From Lewinellaceae bacterium (GTDB taxonomy: Bacteria > Bacteroidota > Bacteroidia > Chitinophagales > Saprospiraceae): a stretch of 64,000 nucleotides of DNA. The stretch spans positions 558,001-622,000 of the forward strand of contig JACJYD010000002.1 in NCBI GenBank assembly GCA_020636275.1, in the 5' to 3' direction. Positions within the stretch are counted from its first letter, which is position 1. Each line of letters begins with the position of its first letter. A program made the position numbers and the translations under genes. The notes beneath the pieces are model-generated. The model was given only the letters and a program-made list of their open reading frames with translations. It did not search any database and was not told where the DNA came from. Shown in pieces: positions 43,103 to 51,007 of this stretch.

Positions 43103-43402
43103 TCAGAGAATGGTTTTTCCGAAAACGATCAGCCAGGTCACGACATAAACGAGTGTGGCGATCGAAACCCCGCGCATCGACTCGGTAAATCGTTTTTTAT
43201 TGAACCGGTTGATAACAAATGCATTGCAAGTAATGCCCACCAGCGTAATGGTGCGCTCCCGGAATAGCGGCCGGAAGCCGATCGAGCTGGCGATATTCAA
43301 TTGATCCAGTCCTTTGAACAGGAAAAAAAGGCCGGCGCTGATCACGAGCGGAATGAGCAGGCCGATGAGTAGGCCATGGCTGATGGAATTTCGATTGAAC
43401 AT
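43103..43402 (-). CDS. Small membrane protein between lpxB and surE
   Basis: Protein of 99 residues with three hydrophobic stretches (about 9-30, 50-63 and 80-97) and basic loops (NRFNKKRFTESMR). It lies 1 bp after surE and 11 bp before lpxB, so it is translated within the same operon. It is a conserved-looking Bacteroidota type of unknown function; an envelope role is suggested only by the neighbours. Confidence 0.7.
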   Translation of the reverse strand: MFNRNSISHGLLIGLLIPLVISAGLFFLFKGLDQLNIASSIGFRPLFRERTITLVGITCNAFVINRFNKKRFTESMRGVSIATLVYVVTWLIVFGKTIL

Positions 43403-43403
43403 A

Positions 43404-44189
43404 TCAGATCTTTTGTGGGAGGGTGATTTCTTCCAGTTTTTTCATGGCAGGTATCGCCTTGTAATTGGTCAGGTCATGTCCCGAAGGCACTACTGATACG
43501 TATCCGTTGCCCAAAGCCCAGATATCGGTATCCTCTTCGAGGTCGTCGTTGACGAATTCACCGGTGAGCCAGTAGTACTTCTGGCCGCGCGGATCGGTGG
43601 CCTCCACGAAATTCTCCTTCCAGCGCGCATCGGCCTGCCGGCATACCCGGACGCCCCGGATACCCTCCAATGGCAATCGGGGAATATTCACATTGATGAG
43701 CTGGCATTTCGAAAGCCCGTTCTGCAGCACATACTCCATGATCTGCCGGACGTAATGCTGTGCAGGCCGGAAGTCGGCATCCCAACTGTAATCGAGCAGG
43801 GAAAAACCGATCGAAGTGATCCCTTCGAGCGAGGCTTCCATCGCCGCCGAAAGGGTGCCGGAGTAGATGATATTGATAGAAGCGTTGGACCCGTGGTTGA
43901 TCCCTGACACACAAAGGTCGACCTTCCGGTTTATGAGCACGACATGTTTGGCCAGCTTGACACAGTCGACCGGGGTACCGCTGCATTCGTAGGCTTCCAC
44001 GCCCTCAAATACATCGACCGGATAGAGGCGAAGCGGTTCGGAAATGGTAATGGCGTGTCCCTGACCCGACTGCGGGGAGTCGGGCGCCACTACGATCACT
44101 TCACCCAATTGTTTGGCAACTTCGACCAGGGCCCGTAGCCCTGGAGCTGCCATGCCATCGTCATTCGTAATCAGTATTCTATAGCTCAT
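43404..44189 (-). CDS. surE: 5'/3'-nucleotidase SurE
   Basis: Protein of 261 residues with the metal site NDDG at 9-12, SGTPVDC, and SGINHGSNASINIIYSGT, which are the SurE signatures. It dephosphorylates 5' and 3' nucleoside monophosphates, often in stationary phase. First gene of the surE-membrane protein-lpxB operon. A period-7 simple repeat lies in its upstream region, shared with divergent holA. Confidence 0.94.
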   Translation of the reverse strand: MSYRILITNDDGMAAPGLRALVEVAKQLGEVIVVAPDSPQSGQGHAITISEPLRLYPVDVFEGVEAYECSGTPVDCVKLAKHVVLINRKVDLCVSGINHGSNASINIIYSGTLSAAMEASLEGITSIGFSLLDYSWDADFRPAQHYVRQIMEYVLQNGLSKCQLINVNIPRLPLEGIRGVRVCRQADARWKENFVEATDPRGQKYYWLTGEFVNDDLEEDTDIWALGNGYVSVVPSGHDLTNYKAIPAMKKLEEITLPQKI

Positions 44190-44263
44190 CTCGGCATTTT
44201 TTTAAAGTATGGCTGCAAAGTTAAATTTTTTACAGATGCCATCAGAACTTCTTCACCTCCTCA

Positions 44264-44305
44264 CCCTTCACCCTTCACCCTTCACTCTTCACCCTTCACT
44301 CTTCA
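44264..44305. repeat. Six tandem heptamers C(C/T)CTTCA
   Basis: Heptamers at 44264, 44271, 44278, 44285, 44292 and 44299 in the gap between divergent surE and holA, 75 bp from surE. Copies alternate between CCCTTCA and CTCTTCA. Such a tract can change copy number by slippage. Confidence 0.85.
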
Positions 44306-44329
44306 CCACCTACTTAAAAAAGGTGTTCG

Positions 44330-44337
44330 TATATTTG
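44330..44337 (+). promoter_or_regulatory. TATATTTG -7 box of holA
   Basis: Exact TAnnTTTG match 15 bp before the TTG start of holA; no good -33 TTTG upstream. It implies a very short leader. Confidence 0.45.
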
Positions 44338-44352
44338 TAAAAAACCTGCTTC

Positions 44353-45363
44353 TTGGAATTTTCCGAAATCCTCCGCCAACTCCATCTCAAACAATATCAT
44401 CCGGTCTATTTCCTGCATGGTACGGAGCCCTATTTCATCGACCAGATCTCCGATTACATCGAACACCAGGTGCTGGGCGAAGCGGAAAAGGCCTTCAATC
44501 TCACCGTACTCTACGGCAAGGAAGCGGACCATCTCCAGATTCTCGACGCTGCCCGGCGTTACCCGGTAATGAGCCCGCACCAGGTGGTGGTCATCAAAGA
44601 GGCGCAGGAGATGAAGTCGCTGACCGATTTGCTCTCCTATATCGAAAAGCCGGCGCCTTCGACCATTCTGGTCATCGCCTACCGACACAAGAAGTACAAC
44701 CTCAATTCCAATTTCGGAAAGGCGCTCAAAAAGAATGCCGTCATCCTGGAAACCAAGCGTCTCTATGACAATCAGGTTCCCGATTGGATCATCCGGTACG
44801 CGAAAGAGCGCCAACTGGCGATCGCTCCCGCTGAAGCCGGTCTCATCGCCGAATACCTGGGCGCCGAGCTCTCAAAAGTAGCCAATGAGCTCGACAAACT
44901 GGCCCTCAACGTACCTTCCGGAACGACCGTTACCCGCGAACAGATCGAGGAGTATATCGGCATCAGTCGCGAATACAATGTCTTTGAGTTGCACAAGGCC
45001 CTGGCCAGCCGCGATTGGGTGAAAACCTTCCGGATGGTGCAGTATTTTTCCGCCAACCCCAAGAAAAGCCCTTTCGTGGTGATCATCGGCGCTCTGTACG
45101 GGTTCTTCAGCAAAGTCTATATCCTGCACTTTCTCGGCGGCGCTTCCGAAAAGGAACTGTTGGAAAAAATGGAAGTGGGCAATGCCTTTTTTCTGAAAGA
45201 CTACAAACTTGCCGCCCGCCATTACAACCGCCAACAGACCGAACATGTGCTGGAACTACTGAAAGACTACGACCTCAAGGCCAAAGGAGTGCACGTAAAT
45301 ACCACCAACGTACCGGAAGGGGAGTTGCTCAAGGAAATGGTCTGGCGGATCGTCCACGAATGA
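44353..45363 (+). CDS. holA: DNA polymerase III delta subunit
   Basis: Protein of 336 residues starting at TTG 44353. Features are HPVYFLHGTEPYFIDQ, where the Walker-like region is replaced as in HolA, then a helical lid and the C-terminal collar domain ending in a Trp-Arg-containing helix. It is the clamp-loader subunit that opens the sliding clamp. The TTG start is chosen because no ATG lies near; the next Met would remove conserved sequence. Single gene divergent from surE. Confidence 0.9.
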   Translation: MEFSEILRQLHLKQYHPVYFLHGTEPYFIDQISDYIEHQVLGEAEKAFNLTVLYGKEADHLQILDAARRYPVMSPHQVVVIKEAQEMKSLTDLLSYIEKPAPSTILVIAYRHKKYNLNSNFGKALKKNAVILETKRLYDNQVPDWIIRYAKERQLAIAPAEAGLIAEYLGAELSKVANELDKLALNVPSGTTVTREQIEEYIGISREYNVFELHKALASRDWVKTFRMVQYFSANPKKSPFVVIIGALYGFFSKVYILHFLGGASEKELLEKMEVGNAFFLKDYKLAARHYNRQQTEHVLELLKDYDLKAKGVHVNTTNVPEGELLKEMVWRIVHE

Positions 45364-45364
45364 C

Positions 45365-45892
45365 CTATGGCCGGGCTCTGAAAATATATACGTTCATGTC
45401 GTGCCAAACCGTCTGGTAGTCACGCACCATGCCATTATTCAACGCCACTTTTTGCGAGCCGATATTGTTGACATCGATGATGGAAATAATGGACTCGGCC
45501 TGGTCATGGGCAAATCCAAACTCTTTAAACCGGATTGCCGCTTCGGTGGCAAAGCCCTTTCTCCAATGCTTTTTCAGGATCGAATACCCCACCTCCAGTT
45601 CGAGCGTGCCGTGGATATCCTGAAGTAAAAGCCCGCACAGTCCGATAAATTCGCCGGACTTTTTCTCGAACAGGGCGTGCATTCCATAGCGCTGTTCCCG
45701 GTAACGATCCAGTTGTTTTTGGATCCAGTCGATCGCCCTTTCTTCACTCGAGGTAGGTTTTAAAAAGGGAAAAAACCGGATCGCTTCCGGGTCGTCGAAG
45801 AAAGGCGCCCAAAGTTTGTAATCTTCGTAGATAAGTTTCCGGGTCATCAGACGCTCCGTTTCGAGGCCGTCTTCGTAGTAGTAGCTGCGCAT
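45365..45892 (-). CDS. GNAT-family N-acetyltransferase (RimJ-like)
   Basis: Protein of 175 residues from the ATG at 45892; a TTG at 45904 would start inside the palindrome array. The LETERLMTRKL start, the LELEVGYSI strand and HWRKGFATEAA acetyl-CoA pyrophosphate loop are typical of RimJ/RimL-like transferases. It probably acetylates a protein N-terminus or small molecule. Its promoter must lie in or beyond the array of five AAACGCCGTTT sites. Confidence 0.85.
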   Translation of the reverse strand: MRSYYYEDGLETERLMTRKLIYEDYKLWAPFFDDPEAIRFFPFLKPTSSEERAIDWIQKQLDRYREQRYGMHALFEKKSGEFIGLCGLLLQDIHGTLELEVGYSILKKHWRKGFATEAAIRFKEFGFAHDQAESIISIIDVNNIGSQKVALNNGMVRDYQTVWHDMNVYIFRARP

Positions 45893-45902
45893 AGGATAGG
45901 AC

Positions 45903-46000
45903 AAACGCCGTTTTAAGGGTAAAGAAAAACGCCGTTTGTAGTAACCTATAAACGCCGTTTAAAGGTAAACGCCGTTTGTAGCAACCTGCAAACGCCGTTT
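45903..46000. repeat. AAACGCCGTTT array D, five copies, partly a 40-bp tandem duplication
   Basis: Exact copies at 45903-45913, 45927-45937, 45950-45960, 45967-45977 and 45990-46000 (start spacings 24, 23, 17, 23 bp). Bases 45921-45960 and 45961-46000 are a 40-bp direct duplication with four differences, each holding two palindromes. It lies between divergent genes. Confidence 0.93.
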
Positions 46001-46059
46001 AGTCGCCATGAAATAATTACCTTTAACCGAAATACCCAAAATTTCGTTCCAGATACCAA

Positions 46060-46719
46060 ATGGTGGAAAAAGATTCCTACAAAACCATCGCCACCCCATC
46101 CTCCGGCGAGTTCAAAGATCGGGGTAGCAAATTCATCGCCACGGCTTACCCGGTGGGGGATGAAGAGGAAGCCCTTGGAAAAGTGGCCGAATCGCGCAAG
46201 GAACACCCCAAAGCCCGTCATCACTGCTTCGCCTGGCGGTTTGGGGTCGACGGGCAGCGCTTTCGGGCCAACGACGACGGCGAACCTTCCGGTACGGCAG
46301 GCCGGCCTATCCTCGGGCAGATCGACAGCTTCGAACTGACCAACATCGTCGTGATCGTGGTGCGCTATTTCGGCGGTACCCTCCTGGGCACCTCGGGCCT
46401 CATCCAGGCTTACCGGGAAAGTACGGCCGAAGCCCTGCGGCAGGCTACCATAGAAGAACGCGTTGTGGAACTTACCTGCCGCATTCGCTTCGACTACGCC
46501 CATATGAGCCCCGTAATGAACGCGATCAAAAAACTGGGCTATACCATGACCCGCCAGGACTTTGGGGAACACCCCGAGGTCGATATCGCCATCCGCCTCG
46601 GCGAGCGCGAACAGGGCCTCCGCCTGCTCAAATCCCAAATCGGCGATCTCCACCTCGAGGAAGTGACGGATGAAACGGCCCTGGAAGGCGTGGAGATTGA
46701 ATTTTTAGAGGAAAAATAG
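46060..46719 (+). CDS. yigZ: YigZ/IMPACT family protein
   Basis: Protein of 219 residues with the IMPACT domain (HHCFAWRFG, NDDGEPSGTAGRPIL, VVRYFGGTLLGTSGLIQAY) and a C-terminal ferredoxin-like DUF1949-type domain. The family binds nucleic acid or ribosomal components; precise role unknown. Divergent from the GNAT gene with array D in the shared upstream region. Confidence 0.9.
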   Translation: MVEKDSYKTIATPSSGEFKDRGSKFIATAYPVGDEEEALGKVAESRKEHPKARHHCFAWRFGVDGQRFRANDDGEPSGTAGRPILGQIDSFELTNIVVIVVRYFGGTLLGTSGLIQAYRESTAEALRQATIEERVVELTCRIRFDYAHMSPVMNAIKKLGYTMTRQDFGEHPEVDIAIRLGEREQGLRLLKSQIGDLHLEEVTDETALEGVEIEFLEEK

Positions 46720-46904
46720 AACGCCCTGGCAGGTTTTTTTCAAAATAATGATGACTTCTTATGATAATTTTCGTCATATTTGCACTTCACACGCATCTTT
46801 CCTGCTGGTAATTGAAGAGTGTAGAGTGAACCTATTCACCCTTCACCAAATAAAAAATATCTTTACCCCCTGAATTGCGATAAACTCAACAAAAATCGAT
46901 TACT

Positions 46905-49046
46905 ATGAGAAAGGTGTACATCACCCTCCTGCTAGTTTCCTTCTTGCTGGCAGGAGCGCAACAATCCCATGCACAAGAAGAACTTCAGGCCAATCCACAC
47001 AATCTGGCCGCCAAAGTCCTCTTTCTGGACTACGCTACTCCCAACGGATTAAAACTCGACTCTCTACCCATCGGCAATGGGATAGAAGTGGGCTATATCC
47101 GAAATTTTAACCCCTTCCTGAATATCGGCTTTCCCATCAAAGTGGGGTTGGCCAATGTGAAAGGATCGGAAGACCGGCGGCTGACCATGGTCAGCATCGA
47201 TGCCATTTTGCAGGCGCAGTACCAGAAAGACCCCAACAGTTTCCTCATACCCTATATCTTCGGTGGGGGGAGCGTGAATTTTGAGAATTTCGAAATGACC
47301 AGCCTGCAATTCCCCATGGGTCTTGGAGTCAATCTCCGCCTGGCGCCTAATACGCGTCTGAACCTGCAGGGGGAATTTCGCTATTCCCTGGCCGAAAATC
47401 GCAACAACCTGCAACTGGGCACAGGCCTGATCTTCCGCCTGGTGCCGGGGAATAAGGAAGAAGAGCCCGCACCGCTCCCCCCGCCTCCGCCTTCCAAACC
47501 AAAAGGCGATCGGGATGGTGACGGCATCGTCGACGGACAGGATGAATGTCCGGATGATCCGGGCCTGCCGGCTTTGCTGGGTTGCCCTGACCGCGATGGC
47601 GATACTGTGGCCGACAAGATCGATGAATGCCCCGACGAGGCCGGTCCGCCTGCTACCCTGGGTTGCCCCGATCGCGATGAAGATGGTGTTGCCGACAAGA
47701 TCGATGAATGCCCCGACGAAGCGGGCAGCGCAGATAACAACGGCTGTCCGGACACGCCCGCCATCGTTGATTCTGACGGCGATGGCCTCGATGACACCCT
47801 CGACAAATGCCCGTACGAGGCCGGTCTTATCGAACTGCACGGTTGCCCGGATTCAGATAACGATGGCATTGCTGATGCGGAGGATAAATGTCCCGACGAA
47901 GCCGGTCCCGTTTCCCGCCAGGGATGTCCGGCCAAAGATACCGACGGCGACGGCATCCTCGACGATATGGACCAATGCCCGGATAAGGCAGGCCCCCTGA
48001 AGAGCATGGGCTGCCCGGATACCGACGGCGACGGCATTGCTGATAATAAAGATGAGTGCCCCACCGAGGCCGGACCCGCCGAAACCAAGGGCTGCCCGAA
48101 GAAAGATAGCGACGGTGATGGTGTTCTGGATGAAAATGATGACTGTCCGAACCAAAAAGGCCTGGCCGCTTTCAAAGGCTGTCCGGACACGGATAAGGAC
48201 GGCATCCCGGATAAGGACGACCAATGTCCCAACGAGGCCGGCGCCAAGGAAGACAACGGTTGTCCGAAGAAAGATAGCGATAAAGACGGCGTGCTGGATG
48301 AAAACGACGAGTGTCCGAATCAGGCCGGACCGGTTGCGCTCAAAGGCTGCCCGGACAAGGACGGCGACGGCATTCCGGATAAAGACGACGACTGTCCGAA
48401 CCAAAAAGGTACTGCTGCGCTGCGGGGTTGCCCCAACCTCGACGCCGATGGCGATGGCATTAAGGACGATATCGACCAATGCCCCAACGAAGCCGGCACT
48501 TTCGCCGCCAAAGGCTGCCCGGATAAGGACGGCGATGGGGTGGCCGATAAAGACGACCCTTGCCCCGATAAGCCTGGTCCCTATAACGGCTGTCCCGACA
48601 CCGACGACGATGGCATCGATGACGCCCACGACGAATGCCCTGAAGTAGCCGGACCGCTCTCCAGCCTGGGCTGCCCTCCGGTGGAGGAGGAAGACCGCGA
48701 ATACCTCGAATTCGCCACCCAGGCCGTCAACTTCCAGACGGGTAAAGCTCTGCTGCAAGCCGAATCATACGCCGTTCTCGACCAGGTAGCCGAGATCCTT
48801 AAAAAGTATGACTTTTACAAATGCCGCATCATCGGCCATACCGACAATACCGGCTCTCCGGTGTTCAACCAGACCCTCTCGGAAGAGCGCGCTAAATCGT
48901 GCTACGAATACCTTCTCTCCCGCGGCCTCTCCGCCGATCGCCTTAGCTACCAGGGCAAAGGGCCCAGTGAGCCGATCGCGACCAATAATACGGAGGAAGG
49001 AAGGGAATTGAACAGGAGGGTGGAGTTTAAACTCTACGGCAAATAA
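46905..49046 (+). CDS. OmpA-family protein with 14 thrombospondin type 3 repeats
   Basis: Protein of 713 residues. The signal peptide is about 1-24. An N-terminal beta-barrel-like domain (about 30-185) is followed by a Pro-rich linker and 14 calcium-binding type 3 repeats of the form DxDGDGIxD...CP..G..GCP (about 200-585), then an OmpA domain with IIGHTDNTGS and NRRVEF that binds peptidoglycan. Each repeat has two Cys. It links the outer membrane to the wall with a long stiff calcium-dependent spacer. The repeats are similar enough at DNA level to recombine. Its stop lies in the terminator stem. Confidence 0.92.
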   Translation: MRKVYITLLLVSFLLAGAQQSHAQEELQANPHNLAAKVLFLDYATPNGLKLDSLPIGNGIEVGYIRNFNPFLNIGFPIKVGLANVKGSEDRRLTMVSIDAILQAQYQKDPNSFLIPYIFGGGSVNFENFEMTSLQFPMGLGVNLRLAPNTRLNLQGEFRYSLAENRNNLQLGTGLIFRLVPGNKEEEPAPLPPPPPSKPKGDRDGDGIVDGQDECPDDPGLPALLGCPDRDGDTVADKIDECPDEAGPPATLGCPDRDEDGVADKIDECPDEAGSADNNGCPDTPAIVDSDGDGLDDTLDKCPYEAGLIELHGCPDSDNDGIADAEDKCPDEAGPVSRQGCPAKDTDGDGILDDMDQCPDKAGPLKSMGCPDTDGDGIADNKDECPTEAGPAETKGCPKKDSDGDGVLDENDDCPNQKGLAAFKGCPDTDKDGIPDKDDQCPNEAGAKEDNGCPKKDSDKDGVLDENDECPNQAGPVALKGCPDKDGDGIPDKDDDCPNQKGTAALRGCPNLDADGDGIKDDIDQCPNEAGTFAAKGCPDKDGDGVADKDDPCPDKPGPYNGCPDTDDDGIDDAHDECPEVAGPLSSLGCPPVEEEDREYLEFATQAVNFQTGKALLQAESYAVLDQVAEILKKYDFYKCRIIGHTDNTGSPVFNQTLSEERAKSCYEYLLSRGLSADRLSYQGKGPSEPIATNNTEEGRELNRRVEFKLYGK

Positions 49047-49110
49047 AGAAAATGAAAGGATAAAGGCAGCCGCCGGTTGCCTTTATCCTTTCATTTTCTT
49101 TATTTTTTCA
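49041..49110. terminator. Bidirectional terminator, 28-bp perfect stem covering both stop codons
   Basis: Arms 49041-49068 and 49078-49105 are exact reverse complements with a 9-nt loop. The stop of the OmpA-family gene (49044-49046) and the stop and last codons of purE (from 49083) lie in the stem. Confidence 0.92.
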
Positions 49111-49574
49111 AAAACAGCTTCCTCCAATCCTTTCTTGAAATCGATGACCTTCGTTTGTAGGTCCTCCCGCTGGCACCCCAGGATCTGGGCGGCCAGAATG
49201 CCTGCGTTTTGTGCAGCGTTGAGGGCCACGGTGGCCACCGGCACGCCATTGGGCATTTGGAGGATGGAGAGAATGGAATCCCATCCGTCAATACTGTTGG
49301 AGGATTTGACGGGTACGCCGATCACGGGCAGGGGAGAGAGCGAAGCCACCATGCCCGGCAGATGAGCGGCGCCGCCGGCTCCGGCGATGATGACCTTGAT
49401 ACCCCGCTGATGCGCGTTTTTTGCAAAGTCGAACATGCGCTCCGGGGTGCGGTGTGCGGAGACGATCGTCAGTTCATAGGCGATGTCCATGCGCTGCAAC
49501 AGGTCGGCAGCTGCCTGCATGACGGGGAGATCGGAGTCCGATCCCATTATTATGGCGACTTCTGCGGGTTTCAT
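49083..49574 (-). CDS. purE: N5-carboxyaminoimidazole ribonucleotide mutase
   Basis: Protein of 163 residues, class I PurE size, with MGSDSDLP at 10-17, SAHRTPERM and GAGGAAHLPGM. It converts N5-CAIR to CAIR in purine synthesis. It lies 17 bp after purK, which makes its substrate. The last residues, a Lys-rich KIKKMKG, are encoded by one arm of the terminator palindrome. Confidence 0.95.
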   Translation of the reverse strand: MKPAEVAIIMGSDSDLPVMQAAADLLQRMDIAYELTIVSAHRTPERMFDFAKNAHQRGIKVIIAGAGGAAHLPGMVASLSPLPVIGVPVKSSNSIDGWDSILSILQMPNGVPVATVALNAAQNAGILAAQILGCQREDLQTKVIDFKKGLEEAVFEKIKKMKG

Positions 49575-49591
49575 GTTAAAAGATTCATTAT

Positions 49592-50743
49592 TTATGAAAT
49601 GACTTTTAATTTTTGCTGCACTTCCCGGGCCTTCTCCTTGGCCTGCTCCAGATCGGTGTCAATTACCGTGACGTGCCCCATTTTCCGGTAGGGCTTCGTG
49701 ATAGCTTTCCCATAGATGTGCGGAAAAACGCCTTCGATGGCAATGCATTCTTCGAATCCGGCATACTCGACCGGACCCTCATGGCCGGGCTCACCCAGCA
49801 GGTTGACCATCACCGAGGGCGCCTTGATGCGGGTGCTGCCGAGGGGCAGGTTCAGAATGCCGCGCAGGTGTTGCTCGAATTGCGAAGTATAACACCCCTC
49901 GATCGTCTGGTGCCCGCTGTTGTGCGGTCGCGGAGCTACTTCATTGACCAGCACTTCTCCATTTGTGGTTAAAAACAGTTCTACTGCCAGCAAACCGCTG
50001 ATCTGGAATGCCTCGATCGAAGCGCGGGCCAGTTCTTCCGCTTTTTGCTCGACAGCCGGGTCGATCTGCGCGGGGCAAAGCAGCCATTCGACCAGATTGG
50101 CCTCGGGATTGAAGCCCATTTCCACTGCCGGAAAACTCACGACCTCCCCATTTGGATTCCGGGCGGCAATGACGGCGAGTTCTTTCTCGATCGACACCAG
50201 TTCTTCCACTACGCTCGGTCCGGATAACAACTTCTCCAAATCGGTCTTCTTGCGGATCACCGCCACACCACGTCCGTCGTAGCCGCCCTTCCGGGCCTTC
50301 TGTACAAAGGGCAGGGTGAGTTCTCCGCGCTCGACCGCTTTCCGGATATCCGCTCCGCTGCCCCAAAGCGTGAACGCCGAAGCAGGTAGTCCGTGGTCCC
50401 GGAAAAACTCTTTCTGCAAGCCCTTGTCCTGGATGATCGCCAGCGCCTCCGGCCGCGGGTGGATGGTCACGCCTTCTTCCTGTAACTGGAATAGGGCTTC
50501 GCTATTGACGCTCTCGATCTCAATGGTCAGCACATCGACCTGCCGGCCGAAATTCAGCACGTCCTGGTATTCCCGGAAGTTTCCTTCCACAAAATTCGTA
50601 CATACACTGCCCGCCGGAAAGTCGCGGCTTTCGTCGAGGACCCACAAATGCAGGTCCCAGCGGCTGGCCGCCTGCGCCAGCATCTTGCCCAACTGCCCGC
50701 CCCCGAGGACGCCGACTTTGAAATTGGAACTGAGTAAACGCAT
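49592..50743 (-). CDS. purK: 5-(carboxyamino)imidazole ribonucleotide synthase
   Basis: ATP-grasp protein of 383 residues with VGVLGGGQLGKML at the start, the KARKGGYDGRGV loop and the NEVAPRPHNSGHQTIE stretch typical of PurK. It carboxylates AIR with ATP and bicarbonate to N5-CAIR. First gene of the purK-purE operon. The upstream gap holds an A/T repeat shared with the phaB promoter and twin hairpins. Confidence 0.95.
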   Translation of the reverse strand: MRLLSSNFKVGVLGGGQLGKMLAQAASRWDLHLWVLDESRDFPAGSVCTNFVEGNFREYQDVLNFGRQVDVLTIEIESVNSEALFQLQEEGVTIHPRPEALAIIQDKGLQKEFFRDHGLPASAFTLWGSGADIRKAVERGELTLPFVQKARKGGYDGRGVAVIRKKTDLEKLLSGPSVVEELVSIEKELAVIAARNPNGEVVSFPAVEMGFNPEANLVEWLLCPAQIDPAVEQKAEELARASIEAFQISGLLAVELFLTTNGEVLVNEVAPRPHNSGHQTIEGCYTSQFEQHLRGILNLPLGSTRIKAPSVMVNLLGEPGHEGPVEYAGFEECIAIEGVFPHIYGKAITKPYRKMGHVTVIDTDLEQAKEKAREVQQKLKVIS

Positions 50744-50781
50744 TTGAGCAGAGGGTTTGGAGGTTGATAAAATCGTATTAA

Positions 50782-50826
50782 AGTTTTTAAGTTTATAAGG
50801 GTATAAGTTTTTGGTAAAAACTTAAG
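50782..50826. repeat. A/T-rich repeat related to the phaB-promoter inverted repeat
   Basis: Bases 50782-50814 match the left arm at 32300-32332 with two substitutions. A short hairpin AAGTTTTT-GGT-AAAAACTT closes it, so it is a shortened form of the 32-bp inverted repeat. Confidence 0.8.
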
Positions 50827-50844
50827 TTCTATGACATAATTAAT

Positions 50845-50881
50845 TTATAAACACTGCGGCCGGCGGCCGCAGTGTTTATAA
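50845..50881. repeat. Hairpin 1 of the purK/pyrC twin pair
   Basis: A 17-bp perfect stem (50845-50861 with 50865-50881) around GGC, tip GCGGCC/GGCCGC. It lies between divergent purK and the dihydroorotase gene. Confidence 0.85.
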
Positions 50882-50916
50882 GCATATTTCGCAGCCAGCG
50901 GCTGCGAAATATGCTT
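50880..50916. repeat. Hairpin 2 of the purK/pyrC twin pair
   Basis: A 17-bp perfect stem (50880-50896 with 50900-50916) around AGC, tip GCAGCC/GGCTGC, touching hairpin 1. Neither stem is followed by a T tract on the strand of a known gene. Confidence 0.85.
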
Positions 50917-51007
50917 GATTAATTTTGTCACACTACTTAATAAACTTAAAAAGGTCATTCTGCAAAAGTACCCCAAAACCCCGTATCTTCGAAAAAATAC
51001 CCGAGTC

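Noticed and set aside
25483..46000. AAACGSCGTTT clusters as a CRISPR array
   Set aside because: The repeat is 11 bp, the gaps are 5-20 bp, the gaps are not spacer-like, and there are no cas genes.
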